DNA from: an uncultured Dehalococcoidia bacterium | GTDB taxonomy: Bacteria; Chloroflexota; Dehalococcoidia; Lucifugimonadales; CATOSD01 | Direction: 5' to 3' | Length of the DNA stretch: 64,000 bases | Assembly (NCBI GenBank): GCA_951812395.1 | Contig: CATOSD010000001.1 | Coordinates: 558,001 to 622,000 of the forward strand | Shown: piece by piece, positions 1-11,488 of the stretch | How the letters are laid out: each line of letters begins with the position of its first letter | Numbering within the stretch: the first letter of the stretch is position 1 | Program-made: the position numbers and the translations under genes | Notes under the pieces: generated by a model | Told to the model about the DNA's origin: nothing | Database searches by the model: none | What the model saw: only the letters and a program-made list of their open reading frames with translations

Positions 1-2035
1 CCGAGTTCCTGACGCCACAGCTCGGACACTCGACCCCGTCCTCGGTCGAAGGCTCATCGGCGGCGCTCTGGTCAAACATCGCGCCGCCGGGCCATGGGCC
101 GGCCGACCGGCCGCTAATCAGCCGCTGCAGAGCGGGCCGCCAGCCTCCGCGCCTGGAAATCCAGTTCAGCAGGAAGATCAGGACAAGTGCGCCTCCCCAG
201 AGCGGGCTGAGGAAGAAAACCCAGATCCCGCCGATCACGATGGCCCTGAGGACTGTCGTCAGCACCCTGACGGCGTTTTTGCTGGTGCCCTCGACGTTGT
301 AGCCTCCGACCACCCAGCCCCGGCCCTCGACCACGGTGACGGAGACGGAGTGCGAAGCCTCCACGATGCCCGCTTCGCTGTCGCCCGTCACGGTGAGAGT
401 CGCGATGTAGGGATCGCGCTGCTCGTGGACGTACTCGTGCTCGGTCTCCACGGTGTTGCCCTCGTCGACGGACCCCTCCTCAGGGGCGGAGCCGTCGCCG
501 AAGCTCCAGCGGTACCTCAGATTCGATACGCCGTCCGGGCGAGTGAACGTTCCCTTGAACCGCGCGGCCGAGCCGGCTTCCGTAGTGACCGCCTCTCCGG
601 CTGACACTATCAACACCGGCACCTCGGTGACAGTCACGACGAGTTTGTCCGTCCCATTCACCACTCCCGCCTCTCCGGCGCCGACCATCTTGATCTGAAC
701 GATGTACGGCGACTCGGTGGAGCTGCTGTACACGTGGTTGGTGACACCGGTAACCATGCGGTCGGAGTCCTCGGTGAGGATCACGCGGTTGCCGCCTACC
801 GGGGCGGCGCCGTCGCCGAAGTCCCAGGTGTAGGTGAACTCGTCTATGCCGGGCGGCGGCTCGAAGAAGGCGCGGAACCGGACGCTGCGGCTAACCGCCG
901 TAGTCTTGTCCCCGCCCGCGTCCACCGGCATCTGCTCCGTGTCGACCACGTCGACTCTGATGGTGTCCTTGCCGAATAGCGGGCTGGTCTCGGAGTCGCC
1001 CGTTATCCGCACGTCCACGAAGTACGGCGAGTCCCGGTAATCGCCGAAGACGTGGGCTACCGAGGCGGTGACTCGTACTCCCGGCTCGGTTGTCGGGGCG
1101 GTAAACGTGTCCACGACCCGCTCCGAGCGGTCGCCGAAGTCCCACTCCACCCGGAACGCCGATGTTTCGTCGGGGGTTCGGAAGCTCGCCTTGAAGCGGA
1201 CTGTCTGTCCGATGCTTACCGTGCGGTCGGCGCCGGCGTCGACGTTCAGGTCGACCCGTCTCACCCGCATCGCCACGTTGATGAGCGAGAACGCGGACGT
1301 CTCTTCGAGCAACTTCAGCCGGCCCAGCAGTATCTCGAGCTCCTCCTGCACCTCCGTAAGAGTCTTCCGAATTTCGAGAGCGTTCTCGGCGTCTTCCGCC
1401 TGAATGAGCAGCTCCAGCAGCGCCGTCTGGGTCGCGCGCAGATTCCTCACGCGCGACTCGGAGTCAAAGTACTCGGCGGTAACGTCCTTGCTCGTCGAAA
1501 GCTCAGCCTCGACCTCGGTTGCGGTACCCCTGACCCGGGCGACTGCCTCGTCGAGCCGGTCGGCGGGCACCCGCACGGCTATCCGTCCGCTGAAGTCGTC
1601 AGCCCTCTCGGAGGACACCGTCCAGCCGCCCATGTTCGCCGCGATAGAGGCCACCCTGTCCATCGAATCCTGGACGTCGGCCACCACAAGGCCCATGTCC
1701 ACCGTGCGAATCACGATCCGACGCTGTTGTACGAGCGTCGCCACGTCGCCGCCGGAGGACGTCTCCTCGTCGGCCGCGGCGTCAGTCCCGGCATCCGAGG
1801 AGGAAACGGCCATGGAAGGGGCGGCTGTCGGTGCGGCAGCTGGCACGGCAGGCTGAACTGGAGCAACCTGTTGAGCAGCCGGGGCGGGCGCCGGGGGCGC
1901 CGGCGTCGGGGCCTGTTGCTGCAAGGGTGCGTCGAATTCATCCCCAGCGGAGCACGCGAAGCTTGCCCCAAGCATCACGGCCACCAGCGCGATGGTGGCG
2001 ATGAGAGTTGCTGTTGATACACGGGACATCATCAT
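1..2035 (-). CDS. DUF4349 / PKD-repeat lipoprotein with membrane anchor and zinc-ribbon-like tail (partial, runs off left edge)
   Basis: The minus-strand frame starts at one of three consecutive ATGs at 2035 and stays open to base 1, so the C-terminus is missing. It begins with a signal peptide ending in a lipobox-like ASFAC, then a Pro/Ala linker, then a DUF4349 domain at about residues 105-270 (IVIRTVDMGLVV, GGWTVSSERADD, VRVPADRLDEAV) with a coiled-coil stretch. Three PKD-like repeats follow, recognised by WDFGDRSE, WDFGDGAAP and WSFGDGSAP. After them comes a hydrophobic segment near residues 588-620 and a tail with CPSCGV, like half a zinc ribbon. The DUF4349 part resembles known surface lipoproteins; adding PKD repeats, a second anchor and a cytoplasmic-looking CxxC tail is unusual. 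Function unknown. Confidence 0.8.
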   Translation of the reverse strand, partial: MMMSRVSTATLIATIALVAVMLGASFACSAGDEFDAPLQQQAPTPAPPAPAPAAQQVAPVQPAVPAAAPTAAPSMAVSSSDAGTDAAADEETSSGGDVATLVQQRRIVIRTVDMGLVVADVQDSMDRVASIAANMGGWTVSSERADDFSGRIAVRVPADRLDEAVARVRGTATEVEAELSTSKDVTAEYFDSESRVRNLRATQTALLELLIQAEDAENALEIRKTLTEVQEELEILLGRLKLLEETSAFSLINVAMRVRRVDLNVDAGADRTVSIGQTVRFKASFRTPDETSAFRVEWDFGDRSERVVDTFTAPTTEPGVRVTASVAHVFGDYRDSPYFVDVRITGDSETSPLFGKDTIRVDVVDTEQMPVDAGGDKTTAVSRSVRFRAFFEPPPGIDEFTYTWDFGDGAAPVGGNRVILTEDSDRMVTGVTNHVYSSSTESPYIVQIKMVGAGEAGVVNGTDKLVVTVTEVPVLIVSAGEAVTTEAGSAARFKGTFTRPDGVSNLRYRWSFGDGSAPEEGSVDEGNTVETEHEYVHEQRDPYIATLTVTGDSEAGIVEASHSVSVTVVEGRGWVVGGYNVEGTSKNAVRVLTTVLRAIVIGGIWVFFLSPLWGGALVLIFLLNWISRRGGWRPALQRLISGRSAGPWPGGAMFDQSAADEPSTEDGVECPSCGVRNS

Positions 2036-2156
2036 TTGCTCACCTTGACTCGCGACAATAGCACATATCGGCCGAATCTTCATGTGTAGTCCTCGCGCCA
2101 CGGCACCTCAGCCCCTACGCCCGCCCGCACCTGCCCAGCAGGAAGCCCGCCGCCGG

Positions 2157-2306
2157 CTACGGCGTACTGTTGGTGACCGCCTGATAGGGGAGGTTGGCGG
2201 TGTTGTTGCCGGAGGAGTCCTGGAGCGGGTTCGCCTCCTCCGTGTAGCTCACCGTCACCGTCTCCGCAGTCAATACCGCCGAGGCCAGGGTCACCTTAAA
2301 TGATAT
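2157..2306 (-). pseudogene. C-terminal remnant of a SwmB-like surface domain
   Basis: Read on the minus strand, this stretch encodes KVTLASAVLTAETVTVSY followed by NPLQDSSGNNTANLPYQ and AVTNSTP, then a TAG at 2159-2157. That pattern (VTVSY...NPLQD..GN....AV.N.TP) is the end of the SwmB/cadherin-like repeats found in large bacterial surface proteins. A TAG lies in frame just upstream and no start codon with a ribosome site is visible, so only about 48 codons remain. It lies between the PKD lipoprotein and the nitroreductase, both on the same strand. I read it as the tail of a deleted adhesin. Confidence 0.55.
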
Positions 2307-2401
2307 CTAACATCACCTGATGGGGTTATCCGAAGACAGTGGCATCCTGGACTATGCCATTGCAGAAGAACGCTTTGACCGATCCGGGCCAGGGCTTGAG
2401 A

Positions 2402-3013
2402 TCACTCTAACCAGGTCACCACTTCCGAGTGCGGCCTGCGCCGCGTGTTCGGCGCCGCCGCGGACCTGCCGAAGAACACGACCCCCACCATCGTCCAGGC
2501 CTCGTCCGCGCCCAGGATGCCGGCGAGCCCGGGAATACGCGTCAGGCCCCCGGTGCTCCAGTCGATTCGGAGGCCTTCGGCGACCGCCGCGAGCGCCATG
2601 TTCTGGATGGCGCAGCACGACGTGGCGTAGTTCTCCCGCGTCACCTCCTCGTTGTCACCGCCGAGACTGTAGACGTACACCATCGCCGGGGCATTCAGCA
2701 CGCGGTCCCTGGAAGCGTCAGCCGACCGCCGCTTCTGCTCCGGGTTCGGGTTTGCCACCCCGTCGTACGTCGACTGCCAGGCGGCCGCGGCGATCCTCTT
2801 CCGCATCGCGCTGCCCTTTCTAACGGCGAAGAAACGCGTCGGATCGGTGAGCCGGTGGTTCGGGGCCCAGATCGCCGCGGAGAACAGCCGCTCCAGCGTC
2901 TCGCGGGAGACCGGCTCAGGGGCGAACTCCTTCACGTTGCGCCTGCGAAAGATCGCGTCATACACGCTGACCGAGCTCTCCGGTATCCGCACGTCGGCGC
3001 TGTTCAGTTTCAT
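2402..3013 (-). CDS. Nitroreductase family protein
   Basis: This 203-residue protein has the nitroreductase signature of an FMN-dependent NAD(P)H oxidoreductase: RRRNVKEFAPEPVSRETLE near the N-terminus, AAIWAPNHRLTDPTRFF (FMN phosphate and substrate region), and CCAIQNMALAAVAEGLRIDW in the second half. Length fits the smaller members of the family. The start at 3013 is preceded by GGAGGCGGAT, a good ribosome site; the open frame upstream of it lacks one. It is divergent from the fusion gene at 3201 across an AT-rich spacer. Physiological substrate cannot be read from the sequence. Confidence 0.88.
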   Translation of the reverse strand: MKLNSADVRIPESSVSVYDAIFRRRNVKEFAPEPVSRETLERLFSAAIWAPNHRLTDPTRFFAVRKGSAMRKRIAAAAWQSTYDGVANPNPEQKRRSADASRDRVLNAPAMVYVYSLGGDNEEVTRENYATSCCAIQNMALAAVAEGLRIDWSTGGLTRIPGLAGILGADEAWTMVGVVFFGRSAAAPNTRRRPHSEVVTWLE

Positions 3014-3079
3014 ATCCGCCTCCTGGGGCTGCTTCGAGGCAAACCGTCGCCATGCCCGCACGTTGGCAACAGGTGACTC

Positions 3080-3122
3080 TTGACAATGTAATATTTCTAT
3101 ACGCATATTAAGCTTACTTAAT
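3080..3122 (+). promoter_or_regulatory. AT-rich divergent spacer with sigma70-like promoter and TTAAG/CTTAA inverted repeat
   Basis: On the plus strand TTGACA (3080-3085) is followed after 18 bases by CATATT (3104-3109), a plausible promoter for the fusion gene. It runs into TTAAG-CTTA-CTTAA (3109-3122), a perfect 5-bp inverted repeat that could be an operator. The spacer stands out for low GC against its surroundings. Confidence 0.45.
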
Positions 3123-3200
3123 ACCAAGACTGGACTCAAGGATGTTACCCGGTGTCGATTGGCCGACCACGGTCGCAACATTGTTGACTGTACATTATCC

Positions 3201-6200
3201 ATGACAAGTAGTCGCGAATCCAACCCTGCCGCGCGCACAGCGCCGGGAGCTTCGGAGCCCCGCGTGTGGCAGGGAGCTGCGGCCGGCCGTAGCCTTGCGC
3301 TCCGGGTCGCCTTGGGCATCGTCCTAACCGGCGTGATCCTGCTTTTGGTCTGGCGACTGGCCGACTGGAGCCAGATCAGTTCGGCAGTTCGCGTGCTCGG
3401 GATTCGCCCAGAGCTTATCGCCGTCTTTCTGGCCGGTTACACGCTGGCCTTCGGACTGAGAGCCTTCGCCTGGCGTCAATTGGCGTCTGGTGGCGTCAGC
3501 GTTTTCTCGCTTTTCTCCATTCTGCAGGCGGTGCTGCTCGCCAACCATATTCTGCCGTTCAAGCTGGGCGAGGCAGCGCGGCCATTGCTCGCGGCCCGGC
3601 AAGGGATGCCGGCGGCCGAAGCTGCCGCGTCCGCGGCGGTGGCCCGCCTGCTCGATTTCGCCACACTGGTTGCGATTGCCGCCCTCGGAGTGGTGCTTCT
3701 GGCCCCCGACCCACGCGTGGCGTGGCTACAGGGTCTCGCGGCGCCGGCCATTATTGTCGTTGGCGTTGCGTCGGGCCTGCTGCTGCGCCACGGGAGGTTC
3801 CAGAACCGATTGCCGGCGCCGCTGCGCGCCGGAGTTGCACCCCTGAGTAGTCATCTCGCTCGGATGTCTCTCGGCAGCATTACCAGGGCCGCGCTCTGGA
3901 CGCTTCCAAGCTGGATGCTCGAGGCCGTGGTTCTGATGGTGGCGGCACAGGCGTTGGGCGTCGAGATTTCCCCGGCGTTCGCCATCGCCGTCACCGCCTT
4001 CACCATACTGTTCCAAGTTTTCCACGTCACTCCTGGCGGCATAGGCGTCTACGAGGCCAGCATGACCGGCGCGCTCTACACCCTCGGCGTGGACTGGCAG
4101 GAGGGCCTCGCCGTAGCCGTGCTCACCCACGGGCTCAAGTTCGGCTACTCCTACAGCGTCGCGGCGCTGTTCACGCTGTTCGCCGTGCGCGACTCCCTGC
4201 CTCTCGGGGGACTGGGCGCGCTGCGCGGAACCGCTAGCGGCGACAAGAGGGCCTCCAGGTTCGAGATTCTCGCCGCCCGTGCCTGGAACGTGCTCAACGA
4301 AGGCAAGCCGTTCACGCCCGTGTTCGTGGCCGGCGCGCTGCTCCTCATCAGCCTGCCACACGCCACGGACGTGGGCTACTGGGCCAGGGCGGGCATCGCC
4401 TTCGCCGCCCTGCTCCCAATGTTCGTGGTGTTCTACCGCTTCGACTTCCCGCTGCGGCTGCGAGCCGCGCTGTGGGTCTACCTGGCGGTTTTCGTTGCCG
4501 CGTTCCGGTTCTTCGACGTCACCGCAGCGGCCCTTATTCTGGGCATGCACCTGGGTTTCACGGTTGTGCTGTGGGGCACCGTGTACTACCATCTTAGGAT
4601 CGGAACCTCCTGGCTGAACTTCACCCGGTTCTGGCGGCTGGTTCTCGAAAACCCGGACCCCACAAGCGGCAACTTCCTCGAGCAAGTCCCCAAGCTGACG
4701 CTGCTGGTGATGGCCTTCCAGCTTCTCGTGACCCGCCCCACGACGGGTACTCTCATCGCGGTGGAGGGTTTCGTTCTCGCGGTCGGCGTTTCGGCGCTGC
4801 TGCTGCACCAGTGGTTCTTCACCTGGCCGCCGGCTCCCTCGCTGGCGCCGACGCGGCTGCGCTCGGACGGCACGCGCATCTCCCGGCGGTTTATTGCCAT
4901 CGTCATCGACGGATGCCGGGCCGACAGGTTGCTCGAGGCGCGCACGCCGTTCCTCGACAGACTGCGACGGGAGGGCGTCGACTACGTCAACACCTCCACC
5001 GTGTATCCGGCGCGCACGGTCACCGGCTTCAGCTCTATGCTCACCGGCGCGCCGCCCGGCGCCCACGGTATGGCCAGCAACTTTGTCCCCAGCCTGGGCG
5101 TCAAGTGCGAGTCCGTCTTCGACTCGCTGAGGGCGTCCGATCTCACCGGCAAGCTGGTCGGCATCGCCCACTTGGTGGACGCCTTCGGAGAGCGCGACGT
5201 CGAGACCGTCACGGCGGTCACCGACAACGACGAGATAGACGAGGCGCTGGCTGCCCGCGCCCGAGCCGTTATGCAGAGCGACGACCCCGATCTGCTGGTG
5301 TTGCAGCTCCTGAGCGTCGACCAGACCGGCCACGCCCGTGGCAGCTATAACTCCGAGTACCTGGCGAAGATCGAGGAGACGGACCGCGTCATCGAGCGCT
5401 TCCTGGAATGGTGTGACACGGCCGGCTATCTGGAGGGCGCCACCGTGCTCGTCACCTCCGACCACGGGCAGGGCATCGGTATCGGCGGCCACGGTCACAT
5501 GTCCCCGCCCGAGCGGTACGTGCCCTGCGTCATGTGGGGCGAGGGCGTCGAGCCGCGCGGGCCGGTCGTGGAGCCGCGTTCGGTCATGGACGTTGCGCCC
5601 ACTATAGCTTACTTCCTCGGGGCTGCGCCTCCCGCTCGGTCCCCGGGCCAGGTGCTCGGCGAAATGGAGCGCAACGCTGGGCCTGCCCCCGTCGCCGTCA
5701 TCGTTCCAAGCTATAACGAGGCGGAGAATCTGCCGAGCACGCTAGCGGCTATCCCGCGGGATGCGACGCCCGGCATGAAGGTGATCGTCGTGGACGACGG
5801 GTCCACGGACGGCACCGCCGACGTCGCGTTACGGCAAGGTGCGGACTATGTCATTTCGCATCCTCGCAACCACGGCCTCGGAGCCGCCCTCCGCACCGGC
5901 CTCGCCGTCGCCATCGGGCTGAACGCCCGCGCAGCCGTGTACCTTGACGCGGATGGCGAGTACCCGCCGAGCCAGATTCCCGACCTGCTGAATCCAATCG
6001 AGGACGGGGAGGCGGACTACGTCTTGGGTTCGCGCTATATGGGAGCGCGCGGGATACGCCGGCGCCAATCGGCCCTGCGCCTTGTGGGAAACATCGTCTT
6101 CACCGGGCTGCTGTGCGCGGCCGCCGGCCACCGCATCACGGATGGGCAGACCGGGTTTCGTGCCTTCTCACGACGTGCGCTGGAGTGCGCCGAGATCATT

Positions 6201-6371
6201 CACGACTACAACTACGCCCAGGTCCTCACGCTGGACCTGCTGAAAAAGGGAATGCGCATGCGGGAAGTGCCAATCTCCTACCGTCTGCGCACCAATGGCA
6301 GCTCTTTCATAAGCGCCAGGTATCTTTGGCTCGTGCCCACCGCCATGCTGCGGGAGATGCTTAGCCGGTAA
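3201..6371 (+). CDS. Three-part fusion: LPG-synthase-type membrane domain, type I phosphodiesterase, GT2 glycosyltransferase
   Basis: About 1056 residues. Residues 30-330 are a multi-pass UPF0104/lysylphosphatidylglycerol-synthase-like membrane domain (LPFKLGEAARPLLAARQG and TPGGIGVYEASM). A second hydrophobic block covers 370-546. From about 562 there is a type I phosphodiesterase/alkaline-phosphatase fold: IVIDGCRADRL (metal), VYPARTVTGFSSMLTGAPPG (likely Thr nucleophile), LLSVDQTGHA and VTSDHGQG. From about 829 there is a GT2 domain like dolichyl-phosphate mannosyltransferase: VIVPSYNEAENL, VVDDGSTDGT, DADGEYPPSQ. This suggests one protein that makes, flips or trims a lipid-linked sugar, which is inference. 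The start is uncertain: an in-frame TTG exists at 3159, and neither start has a strong ribosome site. Confidence 0.85.
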   Translation: MTSSRESNPAARTAPGASEPRVWQGAAAGRSLALRVALGIVLTGVILLLVWRLADWSQISSAVRVLGIRPELIAVFLAGYTLAFGLRAFAWRQLASGGVSVFSLFSILQAVLLANHILPFKLGEAARPLLAARQGMPAAEAAASAAVARLLDFATLVAIAALGVVLLAPDPRVAWLQGLAAPAIIVVGVASGLLLRHGRFQNRLPAPLRAGVAPLSSHLARMSLGSITRAALWTLPSWMLEAVVLMVAAQALGVEISPAFAIAVTAFTILFQVFHVTPGGIGVYEASMTGALYTLGVDWQEGLAVAVLTHGLKFGYSYSVAALFTLFAVRDSLPLGGLGALRGTASGDKRASRFEILAARAWNVLNEGKPFTPVFVAGALLLISLPHATDVGYWARAGIAFAALLPMFVVFYRFDFPLRLRAALWVYLAVFVAAFRFFDVTAAALILGMHLGFTVVLWGTVYYHLRIGTSWLNFTRFWRLVLENPDPTSGNFLEQVPKLTLLVMAFQLLVTRPTTGTLIAVEGFVLAVGVSALLLHQWFFTWPPAPSLAPTRLRSDGTRISRRFIAIVIDGCRADRLLEARTPFLDRLRREGVDYVNTSTVYPARTVTGFSSMLTGAPPGAHGMASNFVPSLGVKCESVFDSLRASDLTGKLVGIAHLVDAFGERDVETVTAVTDNDEIDEALAARARAVMQSDDPDLLVLQLLSVDQTGHARGSYNSEYLAKIEETDRVIERFLEWCDTAGYLEGATVLVTSDHGQGIGIGGHGHMSPPERYVPCVMWGEGVEPRGPVVEPRSVMDVAPTIAYFLGAAPPARSPGQVLGEMERNAGPAPVAVIVPSYNEAENLPSTLAAIPRDATPGMKVIVVDDGSTDGTADVALRQGADYVISHPRNHGLGAALRTGLAVAIGLNARAAVYLDADGEYPPSQIPDLLNPIEDGEADYVLGSRYMGARGIRRRQSALRLVGNIVFTGLLCAAAGHRITDGQTGFRAFSRRALECAEIIHDYNYAQVLTLDLLKKGMRMREVPISYRLRTNGSSFISARYLWLVPTAMLREMLSR

Positions 6372-6388
6372 CGCCGCGACAAAACTTA

Positions 6389-8860
<2,472 letters not shown>

Positions 8861-8891
8861 CCGGCCACAGCCGTGCCAGAGGGGAACTCAA

Positions 8892-10037
8892 ATGTCACAC
8901 ATCCAACGCCGGACTCTCCCGCCGATTCTGCCGGCGCTCGGGGCGCTGCTCGGGGCGCTGCTCGGGGCGCTGCTCGGGGCGCTTTCCCTGGCGCTGACGG
9001 CCTGCGGCGGTAGTGATCCGACGCCGACGCCGGCGCAGACTGCCCCGGTCTCCCAGGCCCAGGCCGCCGCTCCGGCCCCAACCTCGACGCCCGCGCCGGA
9101 AGACAGGACGCTCACCGTGTACTCCGGCCGCTCGCAGACGCTCGTGCATCCGCTTCTGGAGTCCTTCGGTGAGCAGACCGGCGTCAACATCCGGGTCAAG
9201 TACGCCGGCAGCGCGTCCACGGTGGCCACGCTGCTGGAGGAGGGCGACAACTCGCCCGCCGACGTGGTGTTCCTACAGGACCCCGGTTCCTTGGGCACCC
9301 TGTCCGCCAACGGTATGCTCGACAGCATTCCACAGGAGACGCTGAACAAGGTCGACACGAGGTTCCGCGCCCCGGGCGGGGAGTGGGTCGGCACGTCCGG
9401 GCGCGCCAGAACCGTGATCTACAACATCGAGAACATCGACCCGGACTTGGACCTGCCCGCTTCCATCCTCGATTTCACGGCCCCGGAGTGGAAGGGTCGA
9501 GTCGGATGGGCGCCGCGGAACGGCTCCTTCCAGGCGTTCGTCACCGCGCTGCGGACCCAACTGGGCGAGGACGCCGCGCGGAAGTGGCTGGAGGGAATGA
9601 AGGCCAACGACGCGCAGGAGTACCCGAACAACGTCACCACCGTCGTGGCGACGGCAAACGGCGAAGTTGATGTCGGTTTCGTCAACCACTACTATCTCGA
9701 ACGCTTCCTGGAGGAGCACGGAGAGGGTTTCGAGGCGCGCAACCACTACATCGGCAACGGCGACCCCGGCGCGCTTGTGCTGGTGGCCGGCGCGGGCATC
9801 CTTAAGACTTCCGAGAACAAGGAGACCGCGCGGGAGTTCATCGACTTCCTGCTCGGGGAGCAGGCCCAACAGTACTTCGCCTCCGAAATCAAGGAGTATC
9901 CCGTGGCCGCAGGAGTCGAACCCGAAGGCGACCTGCCTCCCATGGCCTCGCTCGATCCCCCCAACGTCGACCTGGGGAGCCTTAGCGATCTGGAGGGCAC
10001 GCTGCGCCTGCTGAGGGAGGTGGGCGTATTGCAGTAA
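8892..10037 (+). CDS. Ferric-iron ABC transporter substrate-binding lipoprotein (FbpA/FutA type)
   Basis: 381 residues starting at ATG 8892 behind AGAGGGG. Signal peptide with lipobox ALTAC, then a TP-rich linker. The mature part is a class II periplasmic binding protein: LTVYSGRSQTLVHPLLE, ADVVFLQDPGSLG, GTSGRARTVIYNIE, and the tyrosine pair NHYYLERF that coordinates Fe3+ in FbpA/FutA proteins. It is followed with a one-base overlap (TAATG) by a GT-C membrane protein. No matching FbpB permease or FbpC ATPase is in the window, so its transporter partner must lie elsewhere or it works with another system. Confidence 0.88.
   Translation: MSHIQRRTLPPILPALGALLGALLGALLGALSLALTACGGSDPTPTPAQTAPVSQAQAAAPAPTSTPAPEDRTLTVYSGRSQTLVHPLLESFGEQTGVNIRVKYAGSASTVATLLEEGDNSPADVVFLQDPGSLGTLSANGMLDSIPQETLNKVDTRFRAPGGEWVGTSGRARTVIYNIENIDPDLDLPASILDFTAPEWKGRVGWAPRNGSFQAFVTALRTQLGEDAARKWLEGMKANDAQEYPNNVTTVVATANGEVDVGFVNHYYLERFLEEHGEGFEARNHYIGNGDPGALVLVAGAGILKTSENKETAREFIDFLLGEQAQQYFASEIKEYPVAAGVEPEGDLPPMASLDPPNVDLGSLSDLEGTLRLLREVGVLQ
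8941..8983 (+). repeat. 12-bp tandem repeat inside the signal-peptide codons
   Basis: The unit GGGCGCTGCTCG is repeated 3.6 times in perfect copies and encodes the Gly-Ala-Leu-Leu run of the signal peptide h-region. Because 12 is a multiple of three, slippage would change signal-peptide length without breaking the frame. Confidence 0.9.
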
Positions 10038-11488
10038 TGACCGAACAGGTTTCCAGGTTAGTCCGCGGACGAGAGCTACTGCTGGCGGCGGTGGCTCTCT
10101 TTGTCTTGCTCTCCGTGGCATACTCCTTCTCGGTGGGAATCCGGGCCACGCGTGGCGCCTCCATCACCGGAGACGAGCCATTCTACCTGCTCACCACGCA
10201 GAGCCTGATTTCCGATCGCGACCTGGACCTGCGCAACCAGTACGCCGAACGGTCCTACAGGTCCTTCTTCGACCACTCCGACGATCTCTGGCGGCAGTCC
10301 GTGCCAACGCCGGACGGGCGGCTGCTCAGCCCCCACAATCCGGGCCTGTCCGTGCTGGTGATTCCCGGCTTCGTCCTGGGCGGCCTGGTCGGCGTGCAGA
10401 CCCAGCTACTGCTGACTGCAGCGGGAACTATGGCGCTCGCCTTCGTGCTCGCCGACCGGCTGACGGGCCGCCGTGTGGTGTGCTGGGTGACGGCGCTGGG
10501 CGTCGGGCTGACCGCCACTGCCTTCATCTACTCTACCGAGGTGTACCCGGAGTTTCCGGCGGCGCTGGCGCTCGTGCTCTCGCTGCTTATCGCCACGACG
10601 CGGGACCGGCCCTCCAGGACGCATGCATTCTGCGTTGTCGCCGCGCTGTCGGCGATGTGCTGGCTGGGCGTGAAGTACGCTCCGTTGGCGCTGATCGTCT
10701 CGGGCTACTTCCTGCTTAGGGCTGACCGGGCCGGCCGGATCACGCTACTCAGCGCCGGGGCCGTCTCTGCGGCGCTGTTCGCCTGGTTCCATCTGCGCGT
10801 GTTCGGCGGACTCACTCCCTACGGCGTGAACGTGGTCTACGCCAACTGGGACACGCTGCGCATACTGGAAGGACACGTGGGACTCGGAGATCGCTTCTAT
10901 CGTCTCTTGGGTCTGTTGATAGACCGACGCTTCGGAATCGCACGCTGGGCGCCGCCGCTGCTGGCAGTCGTTCCCGGACTGGTGCTGCTGGCACGGAGAA
11001 TGGCGGTGCACCGGCTGGTGCTCGGCCTCGTGCTCACCCAGCTCCTGATAGCCGCCTTTGTGGCGAACACGATGATGGGCTGGTGGTTCCCCGGCCGCAC
11101 CATGCTGACGGTGCTGCCCCTGTCGGTCGTGCCGCTGGCCGTGCTCGCCGCCCGCGCACCCGTCTGGGTCAGGATCGCGCTCGCACTGCTGGGCGCCTAC
11201 ACGCTCGCGATCACCGCCGGTCTCGGACAGGCCGGCCACGCCGGCGAGATCACCATCGCGGTCGACCCGTTCGACATGCGGTATCCACCTTTCCAGGCGC
11301 TGGCGCCTCTGTTTCCGCTCTACACCTGGTGGACAGCGGAGACGTGGCGGCTGACCATCCTGTGGCTCGCGGCGGGCGCCGGTTCCGTGACGCTCACCGC
11401 CTGGCCCGAGATTGCGGTTGTCACAAGAAGAATCAGCGTGTGGAGCCGAACCCGGCCCGCATTCACCGATAACCCCGAATCGGACTGA
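10037..11488 (+). CDS. GT-C-fold polytopic membrane glycosyltransferase-like protein
   Basis: 483 residues with about ten hydrophobic segments. The first extracytoplasmic loop has ITGDEPFYLLTTQSL, the acidic motif typical of ArnT/PMT-type GT-C enzymes that use polyprenyl-linked sugars. It overlaps the iron-binding lipoprotein by one base, so the two are probably co-transcribed. Its last 26 bases overlap, tail to tail, the end of the ABC ATPase on the other strand. The sugar donor and acceptor are unknown. It could also be a membrane protein that has lost catalysis, but the acidic loop argues for activity. Confidence 0.6.
   Translation: MTEQVSRLVRGRELLLAAVALFVLLSVAYSFSVGIRATRGASITGDEPFYLLTTQSLISDRDLDLRNQYAERSYRSFFDHSDDLWRQSVPTPDGRLLSPHNPGLSVLVIPGFVLGGLVGVQTQLLLTAAGTMALAFVLADRLTGRRVVCWVTALGVGLTATAFIYSTEVYPEFPAALALVLSLLIATTRDRPSRTHAFCVVAALSAMCWLGVKYAPLALIVSGYFLLRADRAGRITLLSAGAVSAALFAWFHLRVFGGLTPYGVNVVYANWDTLRILEGHVGLGDRFYRLLGLLIDRRFGIARWAPPLLAVVPGLVLLARRMAVHRLVLGLVLTQLLIAAFVANTMMGWWFPGRTMLTVLPLSVVPLAVLAARAPVWVRIALALLGAYTLAITAGLGQAGHAGEITIAVDPFDMRYPPFQALAPLFPLYTWWTAETWRLTILWLAAGAGSVTLTAWPEIAVVTRRISVWSRTRPAFTDNPESD

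Noticed and set aside
1052..2017. Plus-strand open frame of 321 codons
   Set aside because: It is antisense to the DUF4349-PKD lipoprotein, has low-complexity Arg/Gly-rich content and no ribosome site.
3726..5498. Minus-strand open frame of 590 codons inside the fusion gene
   Set aside because: Its product is Glu/Gly/Arg-rich with no domain, as expected from the opposite strand of a GC-rich gene; the plus-strand motifs are decisive.
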